A DNA stretch of 64,000 bases from NCBI GenBank assembly GCA_029215795.1, contig JARDYH010000001.1:405393154-405457153 (forward strand), read 5' to 3'. The notes beneath the pieces were generated by a model. It did not search any database, was not told the DNA's origin, and saw only the letters and a list, made by a program, of their open reading frames with translations. This DNA comes from Anniella stebbinsi (Eukaryota; Chordata; Lepidosauria; Squamata; Anniellidae). Shown in pieces: positions 9,961-19,844 of this stretch. Position 1 is the first letter of the stretch. Every line of letters begins with the position of its first letter. The position numbers were made by a program, and so were the translations under genes.

Positions 9961-11161
9961 GGGGAACACACACTGTTTCAAGGTCTTGCCATGCTTGGAT
10001 GTCCATCTGACCTGGAGAAGGATGCCCCTTTCCCCGTCCCATCCACCCAGACAGCCCCCAAACCTACTCTGTGCCAGCAGGCGCTGGGAAAACAGCCTTT
10101 CCCAACTCGCACGTGTCCTTGCCAAGCTCCGCAGAAGCATCCTATGTGCTGCAGTGGGAACGGGGGAGGGGGAAGATGAGACCCCCAAATCAGCACCAAG
10201 AGCCATATGAATAGGTGGTGTGCAGGAGGGAGGGGCCTGGAGGATAATGGGTAGGGACACGGGGGCAGGAACAAAGCCCACTGTACCCCTGTTTGGGGTA
10301 CGGCTTAGTCCAAGTAGATTCGGCACAGCTCTCCTGAACCCCCAGCGATTGCGCATTTGGCTTTGTTTTGAACTGGCCCAGAGCCAACGCGATTTCAGCT
10401 GCCCCTGCCCCCACAGCTGTGCGCCGGTTCGGCCTCTTTCCCTCCTGCGCATGGCTCGTGCTGCTCCCTTGAATCCATGGGTCCCTTTTCCTGCGTTTGA
10501 TAATGATGCCGAGCATGTCTGCCTCTCTGGCAGGCAGGCAGGCCCCTGCCTGACGCGAAGCCGTGTCTTTCTTGTTGAAACAGAAATGCGCGCACACACA
10601 AATGTTTTGGAGGCACGAGTCAAAACATGCAGGGTGAATAAATTCTCTGCCTTTGACAAGGAAGATGATTCTGTTCATTAGACTGCTTAGCTTTCCAAAC
10701 ACACACCATCCTAATTAGATTTTGCATTTAATTTCTTGGAGTACGTTGTGATGAGGAGACGTTATTTGTCCTAGATAAATGTATTCATTAATAGAGTCTA
10801 TTATAGTGTTTCCCCACTCTGGCTTCTTCTGGTAGGAGAATGGCAATTAAACATGACCTTGGTTTTCTGTCTTTCTTTTAAAGAAATCACGCTGGATTGG
10901 TCATAGATGGCTTCTCCTCCACTGGCTAAGCTGGAAGTCTGGTCCGTGCACAGCTTTGGCCTTCTCACCGCCCATCCCCAGACCAAACAGGTGGGGCAGG
11001 AGATGGGATTGAATAGGAACATGTGAATCCACAGGCAGGGATTCTAGTGTGTTGTCCCTGAACTGCATTCTCACCCAGACTCTGACCTCCTGGGCAGGAC
11101 ACATTGCCCAAGATGGTTTAAGATATCCCAAGCAAGGTCATTCTATGTGCAGCACCCTACA
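9961..11161. other. unassigned; includes an AT-rich candidate conserved element
   Basis: It is GC-rich up to about 10,660. From 10,680 to 10,810 there is an AT-rich, non-repetitive stretch with CTAATTAGATTT and ATTCATTAATAG motifs. Frames of 349 and 170 codons on the minus strand cross the GC-rich part but show no domain, and their composition (R, P, G, S) is what GC-rich DNA gives in any frame. Confidence 0.4.
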
Positions 11162-11290
11162 GCAGGGATGGGAACTTGGGCGCCTTGAGAGCTTTTGTCC
11201 TAGAGCTTCCATCAGCCGTAATCTGCATAGCCACTGGTGAGGATCATGGGAGTTGTAGGGCCAAACCTCTGGAGGGCCACACGCTGCCCT
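11162..11290. repeat. palindromic interspersed repeat, copy 1
   Basis: The pattern is GGGATGGGAACTTG, CCATCAGC, ATCATGGGAGTTGTAG, then CTCTGGAGGGCCAC. It is a diverged copy of a foldback repeat common in lizards, whose two halves (ACTCCCATCAGCC and GGGAGTTGTAGT) are near complements. Other copies are at 35,090 and 46,281. Confidence 0.55.
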
Positions 11291-12465
11291 CCTCTGCCCT
11301 AGAAGCAGTAGGCAAATTCCCTGTACTGATAACCAAAGCAGTTGGACAGGGGCAGAAGCTTCATTAACAAGGAAGCCCTCTGCCCCATGTCTCTGGGCTG
11401 GTGCAGGTTTGTTGTTTCCAGGGGCCCCCAAGGAAAAGAACTCCAATTGCCACCTCCCCCCCCCCTCCCCAGGAACAGGCCTGCCCAACTGCTAGTGAGA
11501 GACCATGGTTTTCTCACTTGCAGCTGCATCGCAGCTGTTGACGCCAATGGGCTCAGATGTGCCCTAACTATGTAGGGTTCTTAATTACATCTCTCCTCTG
11601 GACTTTCAAGTGATGGTCGGAGAGCAGCAAAGAGGCTGGATTGGAGGCGACACCAGAACAGAAGTGCACTCTGGGAAGGACTTGCCATCTGGATGAAATG
11701 CCGTGCAGAAGATGCCCAGGCCTGAAAGTCCCAGGATCTCAAGTCCACCCTCCCCAGAGGCCTCCTCGGCGCCAGAACAGCTGCAAAGTGTTTTTGCAGC
11801 ACTCTCCATTCGGGGTGAGGGGGGGCTTGCAACATCCTGGCTCAGCGCTGAGGTGCTTGATGGTCTGCGGAGATCAAGGATCACCCGAGAGTGCTGACTT
11901 TGGGGATGCGTTTTGTAGCCATCAGCCTTTGAGTTAAACATAGAGGCAGACGGAGGGAGGGAGATGCAAACCCTTTGCCTCCTCTCCATGTAAACACAAA
12001 ACTGCAAGCCCAGTAAGCGGCATTAGGCCTGAAGCGAGGCGGCTGCAAGGCATTAGTCACCCTGAGAAGTTGAATGTATAACTTAGGAACAGATTATCAA
12101 AATGGAAGACTGAGGCACTCTTAAATAACTTGGAAGTGTGTTCCGCGCAGAATCACACACGACGGTTAATGTTCCAAGAGAGGCGTCTGAGCCCGGAGTA
12201 GGAATTTAGCTTGTGCTTGGAGTCACTTGATTTAGAAGACCCAAGCCTTTCCGGAAGAGAACTGCCACCTGTTCATGGGCCAGGGGGGTTGAGTGGGACT
12301 CGATTTGGTTTCACCTAAGAGATGCAGCAGCTCAGCTATCTGCTTCTGCCAGAATGGGTGGGCGGGACAAGGGCAGGCCCCCCCACCCACCCCAAATTCC
12401 TGATTGTGACCAAGCCAACCAGGCCAAATGAAGCTTCACTCTCCACATTTGCAACAACGCCAGAT
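11291..12465. other. unassigned non-coding sequence
   Basis: No gene or classified repeat recognised. The part from 12,000 to 12,240 is non-repetitive and less GC-rich, and could hold a conserved element. Confidence 0.4.
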
Positions 12466-12468
12466 ATA

Positions 12469-12979
12469 GGCTCAGTTCGGACGACATATTAAGCAACGGA
12501 GGGGTAAATAACGTACTGACCGTGCGTTAGGCAGGAGGAGCTCCACAGACGACACTCTGCAGCCGGCGCTGCTCGGAACTGGCAAACGCCCCGGCTGCAA
12601 GGAACTTGCGGTGGCCATTTTGGTTGCAGCTTCTCCTCTGTGTGTCCCCCAGCCGTATCCCAGCATGCACCATGAGTTCTGCCGGCTGCATAGAGCGGCT
12701 GGGTTTTTTTGGCTGCTCTAGGCAGCACAACTCTATTCCAAAATGGAATAGTCCACGGAGGGGGGGGGGCTGAATTCAGATGACACTTTAAACAATGGGG
12801 CTTTGGGATAAACAACATGCAAGCCCATTGTTTCGCTCCATTGTTTAAAGTGCCTGATTAATGTACTGTCAGTTGTGTGTGCGTTGTGTGCTGCCCTCCA
12901 GACGACACAATAAACAACACAACTGACGATTGTTGCCCCCCCCGTCCTCCGTTGCCTAATGTGTCGTCCGAACTGAGCC
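12469..12979. mobile_element. Harbinger-like MITE, 511 bp
   Basis: The ends form a terminal inverted repeat of about 34 bases: GGCTCAGTTCGGACGACA on the left continuing TATTAAGCAACGGAGG, with the same on the right strand (ACATTAGGCAACGGAGG), two or three mismatches. Flanking trinucleotides are ATA (12466-12468) and ATA (12980-12982), a plausible 3-bp target duplication. TIRs starting GG and a 3-bp duplication fit PIF/Harbinger. A second inverted pair (ACTTTAAACAATGG and CCATTGTTTAAAGT) lies at about 12,783-12,853. No transposase frame. Confidence 0.75.
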
Positions 12980-13339
12980 ATAGAGTCCCCCTCAGGGCTG
13001 AGTGAATGATGTTAATTCCCTGGGGAATCACAGACAAGTGACAAAATGTGTGGCATTTATTGAGTGGAGAATTTGGCTTCCCAAGAACCTCATCTTTCAT
13101 TTCAAAAGGAGTTTGTTTCTTGGGAGGGACGAACTTGACACGCACGGCACAGAGGGCGGAGGACATCGGTGCAGTTCTACCTGTGCGCGTCAGTAACTGG
13201 TGGAGTTAATACCCACGTAGGGATACAGTGAATGGGGTCACAGCACAAATGTACGGAGCCTGGGGGATGCAGTGATATTACTGATGGCCAGAGAGAACAA
13301 CTGAGAGTGAGGGCAAGAAAAGGCGATGGAAACGTGGGG

Positions 13340-13535
13340 CCATCTATCACTCAATGATGGAGTCCCTGCTTGGCATTCAGAAGGTCCCAGGTTCAATCCC
13401 GGCAGCATCTCCAGGGAGGGCTGGGAAGAAACTCCTGCCTAAAATCTCAAAGAGCCCCCACCAGTCTGCATGGAGCAAACAATGAGCTCATCGGCCAAGA
13501 GTCTATGAAGCAACCTTCCCAGTTCCAAATGAAGA
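13340..13535 (+). mobile_element. tRNA-derived SINE
   Basis: A degraded tRNA head is followed by GCATTCAGAAGGTCCCAGGT and TCAATCCC (B-box-like), then CATCTCCAGGGAGGGCTGG and AAACTCCTGCCT, the body typical of a tRNA-SINE abundant in reptiles. The 3' part is diverged. Confidence 0.75.
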
Positions 13536-13711
13536 CAATACCGTTTTCACAAGGGGTGCCAAAAATATTTTTAAAAAGAAGACACAAGCTAAAACAGTGA
13601 AAAGCTTTAGCTCCCCAGCAGTACTTTTAAAATAAAATGTTCCCAAAGCTCTAAGAGTATTCTACTCTTGCTTCTTTCCTGAAGAATCCACCCTCCTGCT
13701 GGTGGAATATA

Positions 13712-14125
13712 GTGGAGTCCTTGTTTTCCTCCCCCATTGACAAATATTCCCTGGTCTTTGATTTCTGGGCACCAAACTTCAAGAAGGATGCAGACAAGCT
13801 GGAGGGGGTTCAGAGGAGGGCAACGAGGATGATCAGGGGTCTGGAAACAAAGCCCTATGAGGAGAGACTGAAAGAACTGGACATGTTTAGCCTGGAGAAG
13901 AGAAGACGGAGGGGAAATATGATAGCAACCTTCAAATATTTGAAAGGTTGTCACGCAGAGGAGGGCCAGGATCTCTTCTCGATCAACCCAGAGTGCAGGA
14001 CACAGAATAATGAGCTCAACTTACAGGAAGCCAAATTCCAGCTGGACATCATAAAAAACATCCTGACAGAGCAATACGACAATGGAATCAATGACCTAGG
14101 GAGGTGGTGGGCTCTCCCACATTAG
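13712..14125 (+). pseudogene. CR1 ORF2 C-terminal remnant
   Basis: A 137-codon open frame that joins CR1 from about residue 18. Recognisable parts are KDADKLEGVQRRATRMIRGL, then [18 protein letters not shown] and KYLKGCHAEEGQDLFSINPE. The first residues and the ATG are not CR1-derived, and the reverse transcriptase catalytic core is absent, so it has no function by itself. The frame departs from the CR1 C-terminus in its last residues. Confidence 0.85.
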
Positions 14126-14255
14126 AGGCCTTCAAGAGGCAGCTGGACAACCATCTGTCAGGGATGCTTTAAGGTGGATTCCTTCATTGAGCAGGGGGTT
14201 GGACTCGATGGCCTTGGAGGCCCCTTCCAACTCTACCAGTCTATGATTCTATGAC
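13750..14255 (+). mobile_element. CR1 LINE, 3' fragment (copy B)
   Basis: This 5'-truncated CR1 runs from the last part of RT to the 3' end. It ends with TCTATGATTCTATGAC, the short terminal repeat typical of CR1. It is inserted in unassigned DNA and shows no flanking duplication, as is usual for CR1. Confidence 0.9.
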
Positions 14256-14880
14256 CTTTTCTTTAAGAAAGCTGGGAACATTTCTTAGGGTGGTGGTGGG
14301 TGGGGGAGAGAAAGCCTTATCAAGGTGCCCACTCTGTGAAGTATTTTATCACTTTAAAAAAATTATTTATCGATAGAATCAACTCTCAGATAAAGACACA
14401 GGACAGAAATGCAAGTTTCTATTTAAAAAACAAACAAAAAACAATCCTTCTTGCCTGTGCACTCCAGGCTTCTGGAAAGGAAAAACAACAGCGGGCAGTT
14501 AATCTCCCCAAACTATCAATATAGCCCTCAAATCCTAAAAGCATTAATAAGAAGTGGAGATACCAGCCTTGCTCGACCTCAAAATGCTATCGGTAGAAAT
14601 GAGATTACGGGAGTTATCAGCGAGAGAAAGGAAGGGGAACGTGGCTCCTAGACGGGCCTGCTGCGTCTGGCACTCCTCTGATACGCCACAAGGAAGAGGA
14701 GCCAGCCACACGAGGAAGGCATCTGGCTGTCAGGGCTGCTGATGGGCTAATTGACACAGGAGATGATGGCATTCCGATTGCCAGCTCTCCCGACACAAAA
14801 CGGAGACAGAGATCATGCCCAGGCAGGCTGTGCTTCCCGACCTGTAAAAGTTGCAATGGATGGATGGATCCTGGGAGGAG
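14256..14880. other. unassigned non-coding sequence
   Basis: No gene or classified repeat recognised. There is an A-rich stretch near 14,355-14,445. Confidence 0.4.
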
Positions 14881-14929
14881 GAAAAGCAGAGGGCAGGAAG
14901 GTCACGGCTCTGGAGATTGGAGGGCCTTA

Positions 14930-15135
14930 GGGCAGGACACCTTCCCATGGCCATTATTGCTGGCTGCTATTGCTTCTCTTCCTCATCATTGCTACTGCCT
15001 GCTTGCTTGGCAGGCAGAGAGCCAGGGAGCCAGGAGGCCGCAGTGTCTCCTCCTCCTCCTCCTCCTCCTCCTCCTCCTCACCCCCATTGTCTGGGCCACA
15101 GTGAGATTCAAGTGAACAAGCAGGTGAAAGGGGCT
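14930..15135 (+). repeat. unclassified interspersed repeat, copy 2, with (CCT)n
   Basis: It shares with copy 3 (47,980-48,230) a TTCCTCATCATTGCT segment and with copy 1 a GCTTGGCAGGCAGAG segment. A (CCT)n run at 15,047-15,079 follows, then an AAGCAGGTGAAAGG segment. The triplet run accounts for poly-P, poly-L and poly-E frames on both strands. Confidence 0.55.
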
Positions 15136-16409
15136 CCTGCCTCCACAGGTGCCCCACTATGCCCACCCTTTACATGGGCACTGCTACCAGATGCATGTCC
15201 TTAACAGGATGCAGGTCTGCAATGATAATCGCCGGGTCCACAAATCCCCTCCCCTCGGGTGGTTGCACAATCTCATCCTAGGGATTGGATTTAGGCAGGT
15301 CCCAGAGATGCAACAGGCTTGGCAGCTGATGCAGAAGCAGCTGAGGGGCCTCGCGGGCAAGATTAACTATTGCTGAGCCAGCCTGTGGGGAGAGATGCTC
15401 TCAAGCTTTGCTGCCATGACTTCCATCTCTTAATTGCCAGAGGGGATGATGGGAGAGCTCCGGCTACTGGGCGGTATAGAAATGCAATCCATCAATCAAT
15501 ACGCTTCCGAGACCAATTTCTGGCAGTCAGCAGCCAGTGGCCGGTTTCTAGCTGAGGAAGACGTCTGTCCTCCTGCACAAAGAACATGATGCCTGATTGA
15601 GCCAATTGCAACTCATGACGAGGACACATGTAACATGGATTCACATGTGCATTGCAAATCATGCCCCAGCCACTCCTGTAGATAGATATGTGTCACAAAC
15701 ATGTGATGGCTGCTAAAAGTTGTCCACTCGTAACGACTGCAAAAGAACTAGCCAGGAATACACATGCTGCTCCCTGCCAGAGTCAGAACATCAATCAAAT
15801 GTCAGCCTTCATCAAGAATGTTAAGCGATCGTGCTGCATGTCCATCAGTTCAACTCAGTTCTTGTATTGCTTTGTAAATGCAACAACATCCACAGCAAGG
15901 AGTAAGGGGGGAAAATTCGGCTAGAATATAAATTTGAATGTTTGCAAGCAAATACATCTTAGGAAAATTTGCCTGAGAATCCCACCCTCCCAAATGTATT
16001 TCATCACTAGGGCTACATCAGGATTTGCACTCAGGACCAGACCTCGCACCATCTCCACAAGAAAAGACCGACTTGACAACAGTAACACCTTAGTTTGTTC
16101 TCTGCTTTGGTCTTTCCCCCATTCCTGCATTTCGTTTACTTGCCACCCGCTGTCTGGAAAACACTGAAGGCCAGCATTTCACCATTATCTTTACCACCCA
16201 GAGGGCCAGGAGCCTCTCCTCATTTTGCTGTGCAATGAAATGCCCAATGGCTGAAGGAACAAGGCAAACACTGAGGAGCACAAAACCTCCTGTAAATTCA
16301 GCATACCTAGGCCTTAAGAAATGCCCAAGCACTAAGAGAAATAGAAGGAAGGTCTTTCTCATAAGAGATCTGTTCCTTCCCAATGAAGTGGCTCCTGTCT
16401 TATAAGAGG
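15136..16409. other. unassigned non-coding sequence
   Basis: No gene or classified repeat recognised. A GGGCGGTATAGAAATGCAAT string at 15,470-15,490 is a short L2-type 3' tail fragment. Confidence 0.45.
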
Positions 16410-16417
16410 GGTTCGCT

Positions 16418-16737
16418 TAGGGTGACCAGATAAAATCCAAGTTAGGGCTCATGTAACTTTAACAGTTGTAGAGAAAAGGGAATTTCAGCCAGTGTCATTT
16501 GTATGCAATTAGTTCCTGGTGAAATTCCCTCTTCATCGTAACAGTTAAAGTTGCAGGGGCCCTGCCTTCCTTTGTATCTGGTCACTCTAGTATAGTGCCT
16601 GCACCTTTAACTGTTGAGATGAAGAGGGAATATCACCAGGAACTAATTGCATACAAATGACACTGGCTGAAATTTCCTTTTCTCTACAACTGTTAAAGTT
16701 ACATGAGCCCTGACCTGGATTTTATCCGGTCACCCTA
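16418..16737. mobile_element. hAT-type foldback MITE, 320 bp
   Basis: The left end TAGGGTGACCAGATAAAATC and the right end GGATTTTATCCGGTCACCCT(A) are complementary. Complementarity continues inward over most of both arms; for example CAGCCAGTGTCATTTGTATG on the left has its complement on the right. It is flanked by GGTTCGCT (16410-16417) and GGTTCACT (16738-16745), an 8-bp target duplication with one change. TAGGG ends and an 8-bp duplication are diagnostic of the hAT superfamily. It is non-autonomous. Confidence 0.85.
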
Positions 16738-17031
16738 GGTTCACTAGACCACCCAGGAGGGCTAAAAATCCCCCCCACAGTAGAACAAGCAATGGATGGG
16801 AGAAGCACAGAGATCCACAGGAAAGTTGCTGCTGCTTAAGCCCTAAAATTTCCGAAAGACCAAAGCAAAATGGATGCCTACTTGATTCACAGGGACAATG
16901 ACCTTGCTGCCAAAGCCGTCCACATCCAGCTCCACAAGCTGCCCTAAGTGACAGTGCACACCTGGTACTACCCTCACGGCTGGCCAACCTCCATGGAAAC
17001 GCCCAGCAGACATTTTTCCTGGATGTACATC

Positions 17032-17215
17032 TCATAAGAACATAAGAGGAGCCCTGAGGCTGGATCAGACCAAGGCTCCATCTAGTCCAGCACTCTGTTC
17101 ACACAGTGGCCAAACAGCTGTTGACCAGGGATCCACAAGCAGGACACGGTGCTACAGCACCATCCCACCCATATTCCCCAGCAACTGGTGTATCCAGGCT
17201 TACTGCCTCTCCTGA
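17032..17215 (-). mobile_element. CR1-group LINE family 2, 3' end
   Basis: On the minus strand it reads through CTAGATGGAGCC, ATCCAGCCTCAGGGCTCCTC, and ends TTATGTTCTTATG. The same 3' sequence occurs at 19.1, 24.7, 26.3, 53.6 and 54.1 kb. The copy at 53.2 kb extends into a coding region of CR1 type. Confidence 0.75.
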
Positions 17216-17472
17216 GATGTGCAAGTAGTGAGACAGCTAGATGAGTTGAAGCTCCACCCAATCTGGCTTTCTGTTTCCATGAGGGCTGGCCGGCTGGTCA
17301 TGAAGCCCTGGAGGCCACTCTTGGTGTTCATCCTCTCCCTCCAGCTCCTGGTACTCAGAGGTGGACTGCATTGGATCTTGGCTAATGGCTATTGATTGAT
17401 ACACATCTCTCGATACATTTTTCTTAATTCTATAAGAATTCACAGAGAGTGGCCAAATCTTTTGCAATCACT

Positions 17473-17488
17473 CCCCCCCCCCCCCCCC
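17473..17488. repeat. poly(C) run
   Basis: Uninterrupted run of C, directly visible. Confidence 0.9.
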
Positions 17489-18354
17489 ATTGTGAGTATG
17501 GAAGCTACCAACTACCACAGTAACACCTCCTTCAGATCAGGCTATAAGATGACTACTGCAGAACTGCATTTGTAGTCTGAGACACAGCTACTAACTCGAG
17601 ACCTCAGCCACATCCAGGGCACACTGAGCTCTCATATGGAGATGCCATGAAATTTTGCAATTAGTTGACTCATGTGTTGAAACCCATCTGTTTATAATGC
17701 TCGCCTTTGTAGTGAGCCTGAATTCACTATTGTGAGCTTAGCAGCATGCACAGTCTGCATCTATACAACACAGTCTCTGTGCATTTGCTGCGTTGGTCTA
17801 ATCTCCTTAAGTGCTCCGTGCATCCATCACTGCTTTTCACCCCAGGAAGAGGAGGAGGAGGACACTGTGAGCCCATTTTCTTTCCTCTATATACCGATGA
17901 TTGGCGAGTAAATATCACAGATACATTTATTATATTTCTAAACCACGCAATAGCCAAAGCATTCTGGGCAGCTCACAACAATCACAGGACGTCACCACGC
18001 AGGTAGGCCACATGAAAACAACCAATCAGGAAGAAGGCATTATGCATCTCCAAACTACAGCTCCCAAGATCCACTTGGATACCGTGCAAAAACTCATATA
18101 CATAGAATGAGATCTCGTTATTAAAGGAGAGCTCTCATCCAAATTCACATGGATAAATTTGTTACTTTCCAAGTAAATAACGAATTCATTTGAGGTATGT
18201 TTGCCCATCTCTACTCCTGTCTAGCCATGCAGTGAAAGCCTCTGTGGGCCACCTGGGAATTGCTTTTCACTCAGGAGGCAAAAGGGGATTGCGAGGGAAG
18301 AGCTCCATTCACTGCCTCTCAGGGTAGGGAGAAATTCTTCCACTTGCTGGACTT
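17489..18354. other. mostly unassigned; L2-type tail fragment at 17,915-17,990
   Basis: At about 17,918-17,985 the complement of an L2-type tail is visible (ACATTTATTATATTTCTAAA, then CAAAGCATTCTGGGCAGCTC). The segment 18,100-18,210 ends GCCCATCTCTA, a word that also starts or ends other AT-rich foldback fragments here. Nothing else recognised. Confidence 0.45.
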
Positions 18355-18640
18355 GCCAAATTTTGCGTTTTCAAACCGTTCTCCATATTTTATAATGGAG
18401 TTCTCCCATATGCTTACAACATGTGCGTATTAGGAAAAGTGCTCACAAAACTGTGCTTAAGGGAAAATAACATTAAAAATGCATTATATTAAGAAAATTG
18501 CTTGCAAAGTATATGTATATTAGGCAACATTGCATGCCATTGAGAGAAATGTACCCAAAAATGTGTACAAATTTCCATTGCCAAAGAGGACAAACTGAGA
18601 GAAACCCAAAGGGACAGCTTTGTCCGTCTCTAGCAGGGTC
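18355..18640. repeat. AT-rich repeat with internal short-period units
   Basis: Words such as AAAATGCATTATATTAAGAA, AATTGCTTGCAAAG and TTAGGCAACATTGCATGC recur with a spacing of roughly 25-30 bases. It ends near 18,632 with TTTGTCCGTCTCTA. It is probably a degraded non-autonomous DNA element; superfamily unknown. Confidence 0.4.
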
Positions 18641-19063
18641 AGCCTCTCCTCTCTCCTTTCCTCCCCAAGACCCCACTATAACATTCCATGCAGCAAGTTG
18701 TCTTCTAGTGATCACTCTTCACTTGTGTAGGTCCCACTGAAATACACAGTCGCTCAGCCTTCGCCATTGGCTCATTGTGCCCCTCTGAGTGGCGTCTGCG
18801 AGTGGCAGTTACGGCTTGCAAAACCAGGCTGGGATGTGCAAGAGACCTCTGCTTCTGGTGGCTGTGGGGCACTGTGAGGTGTAAGAGGTGTCACATCCAA
18901 ACATTGGGCTCAATGAAGCTCAGCGGCTACGTATGGTTTTGCTCTAAACACTTGAGGTTGCTGGGTTTAGGGTTTATTTGTTCTATATTGAGCAAAACAT
19001 CTGATCAGCCTCAAGATTCTGTGTATGGCTTCCTTGTCCTATAGGTGGTGAAGGGTTGGACTT
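18641..19063. other. unassigned non-coding sequence
   Basis: No gene or classified repeat recognised. Confidence 0.45.
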
Positions 19064-19262
19064 AGAACATACATAAGAACATCAGAAGAGCCATGCTGGA
19101 TCAGACCCAGGGTCCATCTAGTCCAGCAAACTGTTGTTCACACAGTGTTGATGGGGAACTCACAAGCAGGATACAGGTGCAACAGCACCCTATCGCCCAT
19201 GTTCCCTAGCAACTGGTATGTATGGGCTTACTGCCTCAGATACTACTATCTGCCTCAATGCC
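19064..19262 (-). mobile_element. CR1-group LINE family 2, 3' end
   Basis: Antisense copy of the family ending in CTTATGTTCT. It contains the CATAAGAACATCAGAAGAGC, GGATCAGACCCAGGGTCCAT and GTCCAGCAAACTGTT segments shared with 17.0 and 24.7 kb. Confidence 0.75.
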
Positions 19263-19317
19263 TTTTGATGAGATTTTATTGCTGACGTATCTGACCCTGT
19301 CTACTATAAAACAGATG

Positions 19318-19477
19318 TAGTATTATTATCTCTCTTTTCTCGCTCGTGGCAGATTTTCTAGATGGACATGACGGACATTGCCAAGTCATGCTGTCTTTTA
19401 CTGATTCAGGAATTTCTTGACTATTGAACTTGCTTTAAGTATGACTGCTTTCTGGATATTGGTGTGGATGTATTTTG

Positions 19478-19478
<1 letters not shown>
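19318..19478 (-). mobile_element. R4/Dong-like LINE 3' UTR, first copy
   Basis: On the plus strand this begins with a TATTATTAT remnant. It then repeats, with scattered changes, the segment at 19,512-19,640 (shared words CTCGCTCGTGGC, TTGCCAAGTCATGCTG, CAGGAATTTCTTGAC, GACTGCTTTCTGGAT). It is a second, shorter 3' end of the element next to it, arranged in tandem. Confidence 0.65.

Positions 19479-19511
<33 letters not shown>
19479..19511. repeat. (ATT)n / (TAA)n microsatellite between two LINE 3' ends
   Basis: Eleven trinucleotide units. On the minus strand it is a (TAA)n tail directly after the LINE 3' UTR. Known Dong/R4 elements insert into or end in TAA repeats. Confidence 0.9.
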
Positions 19512-19512
<1 letters not shown>

Positions 19513-19791
19513 CGCTTTCTCGCTCGTGGCGGTTTTTCTAGACGGACGTGACAGGCTTTGCCAAGTCATGCTGACTTTTATTGGTTCAGGAATTTCTTGA
19601 CGATTGAGCATGTTTTAATTACGACTGCTTTCTGGATGTTGGTATGGATGTCTTCTGGTAGGCCCAGTTTCTGGAGGTTTTCTGTATAGTTTTTTGATGT
19701 GATGCCGGTGACTGATATGACTAATGGAATAATTGTGATCTTTTCCTGTTGCCATAGTTCTTTGACTTCCATGGCCAGTGGTGTATGTTTG
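19512..19791 (-). mobile_element. R4/Dong-like LINE, 3' end
   Basis: It contains the C-terminal coding part (19,578-19,790) and a short 3' UTR, followed on the minus strand by the (TAA)n tail. At its 5' side it runs into a (GAA)n tract (plus-strand CTT, 19,791-19,844), so the rest of the element is missing. Assignment rests on the C-terminal peptide style and the TAA tail. Confidence 0.6.
19578..19772 (-). pseudogene. R4/Dong-like ORF C-terminal remnant
   Basis: A 64-codon open frame ending in a stop. The recognisable features are ITIIPLVISVTG, then LGLPEDIHTNIQKAVVIKTC and IVKKFLNQ at the end. This order (a hydrophobic strand with IIPLVI..TG, an LGL segment, AV..KTC, then IVRKFL) is how I recall the C-terminus of R2/R4-clade endonuclease-bearing ORFs ending. 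The frame stays open upstream into a poly-glutamate stretch encoded by the (GAA)n repeat. It is a fragment without catalytic residues. Confidence 0.55.
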
Positions 19792-19844
19792 TCTTCTTCT
19801 TCTTCTTCTTCTTCTTCTTCTTCTTCTTCTTCTTCTTCTTCTTG
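19791..19844. repeat. (CTT)n microsatellite
   Basis: About 17 CTT units. It gives poly-K, poly-R or poly-E in minus-strand frames and poly-S or poly-L in plus-strand frames, none of them genes. Confidence 0.95.

Noticed and set aside
9610..10659. 349-codon minus-strand open frame
   Set aside because: Overlaps an antisense L2-type repeat and GC-rich DNA. Composition is generic for GC-rich frames, no domain is visible, and overlapping frames of similar length exist on the same and opposite strand.
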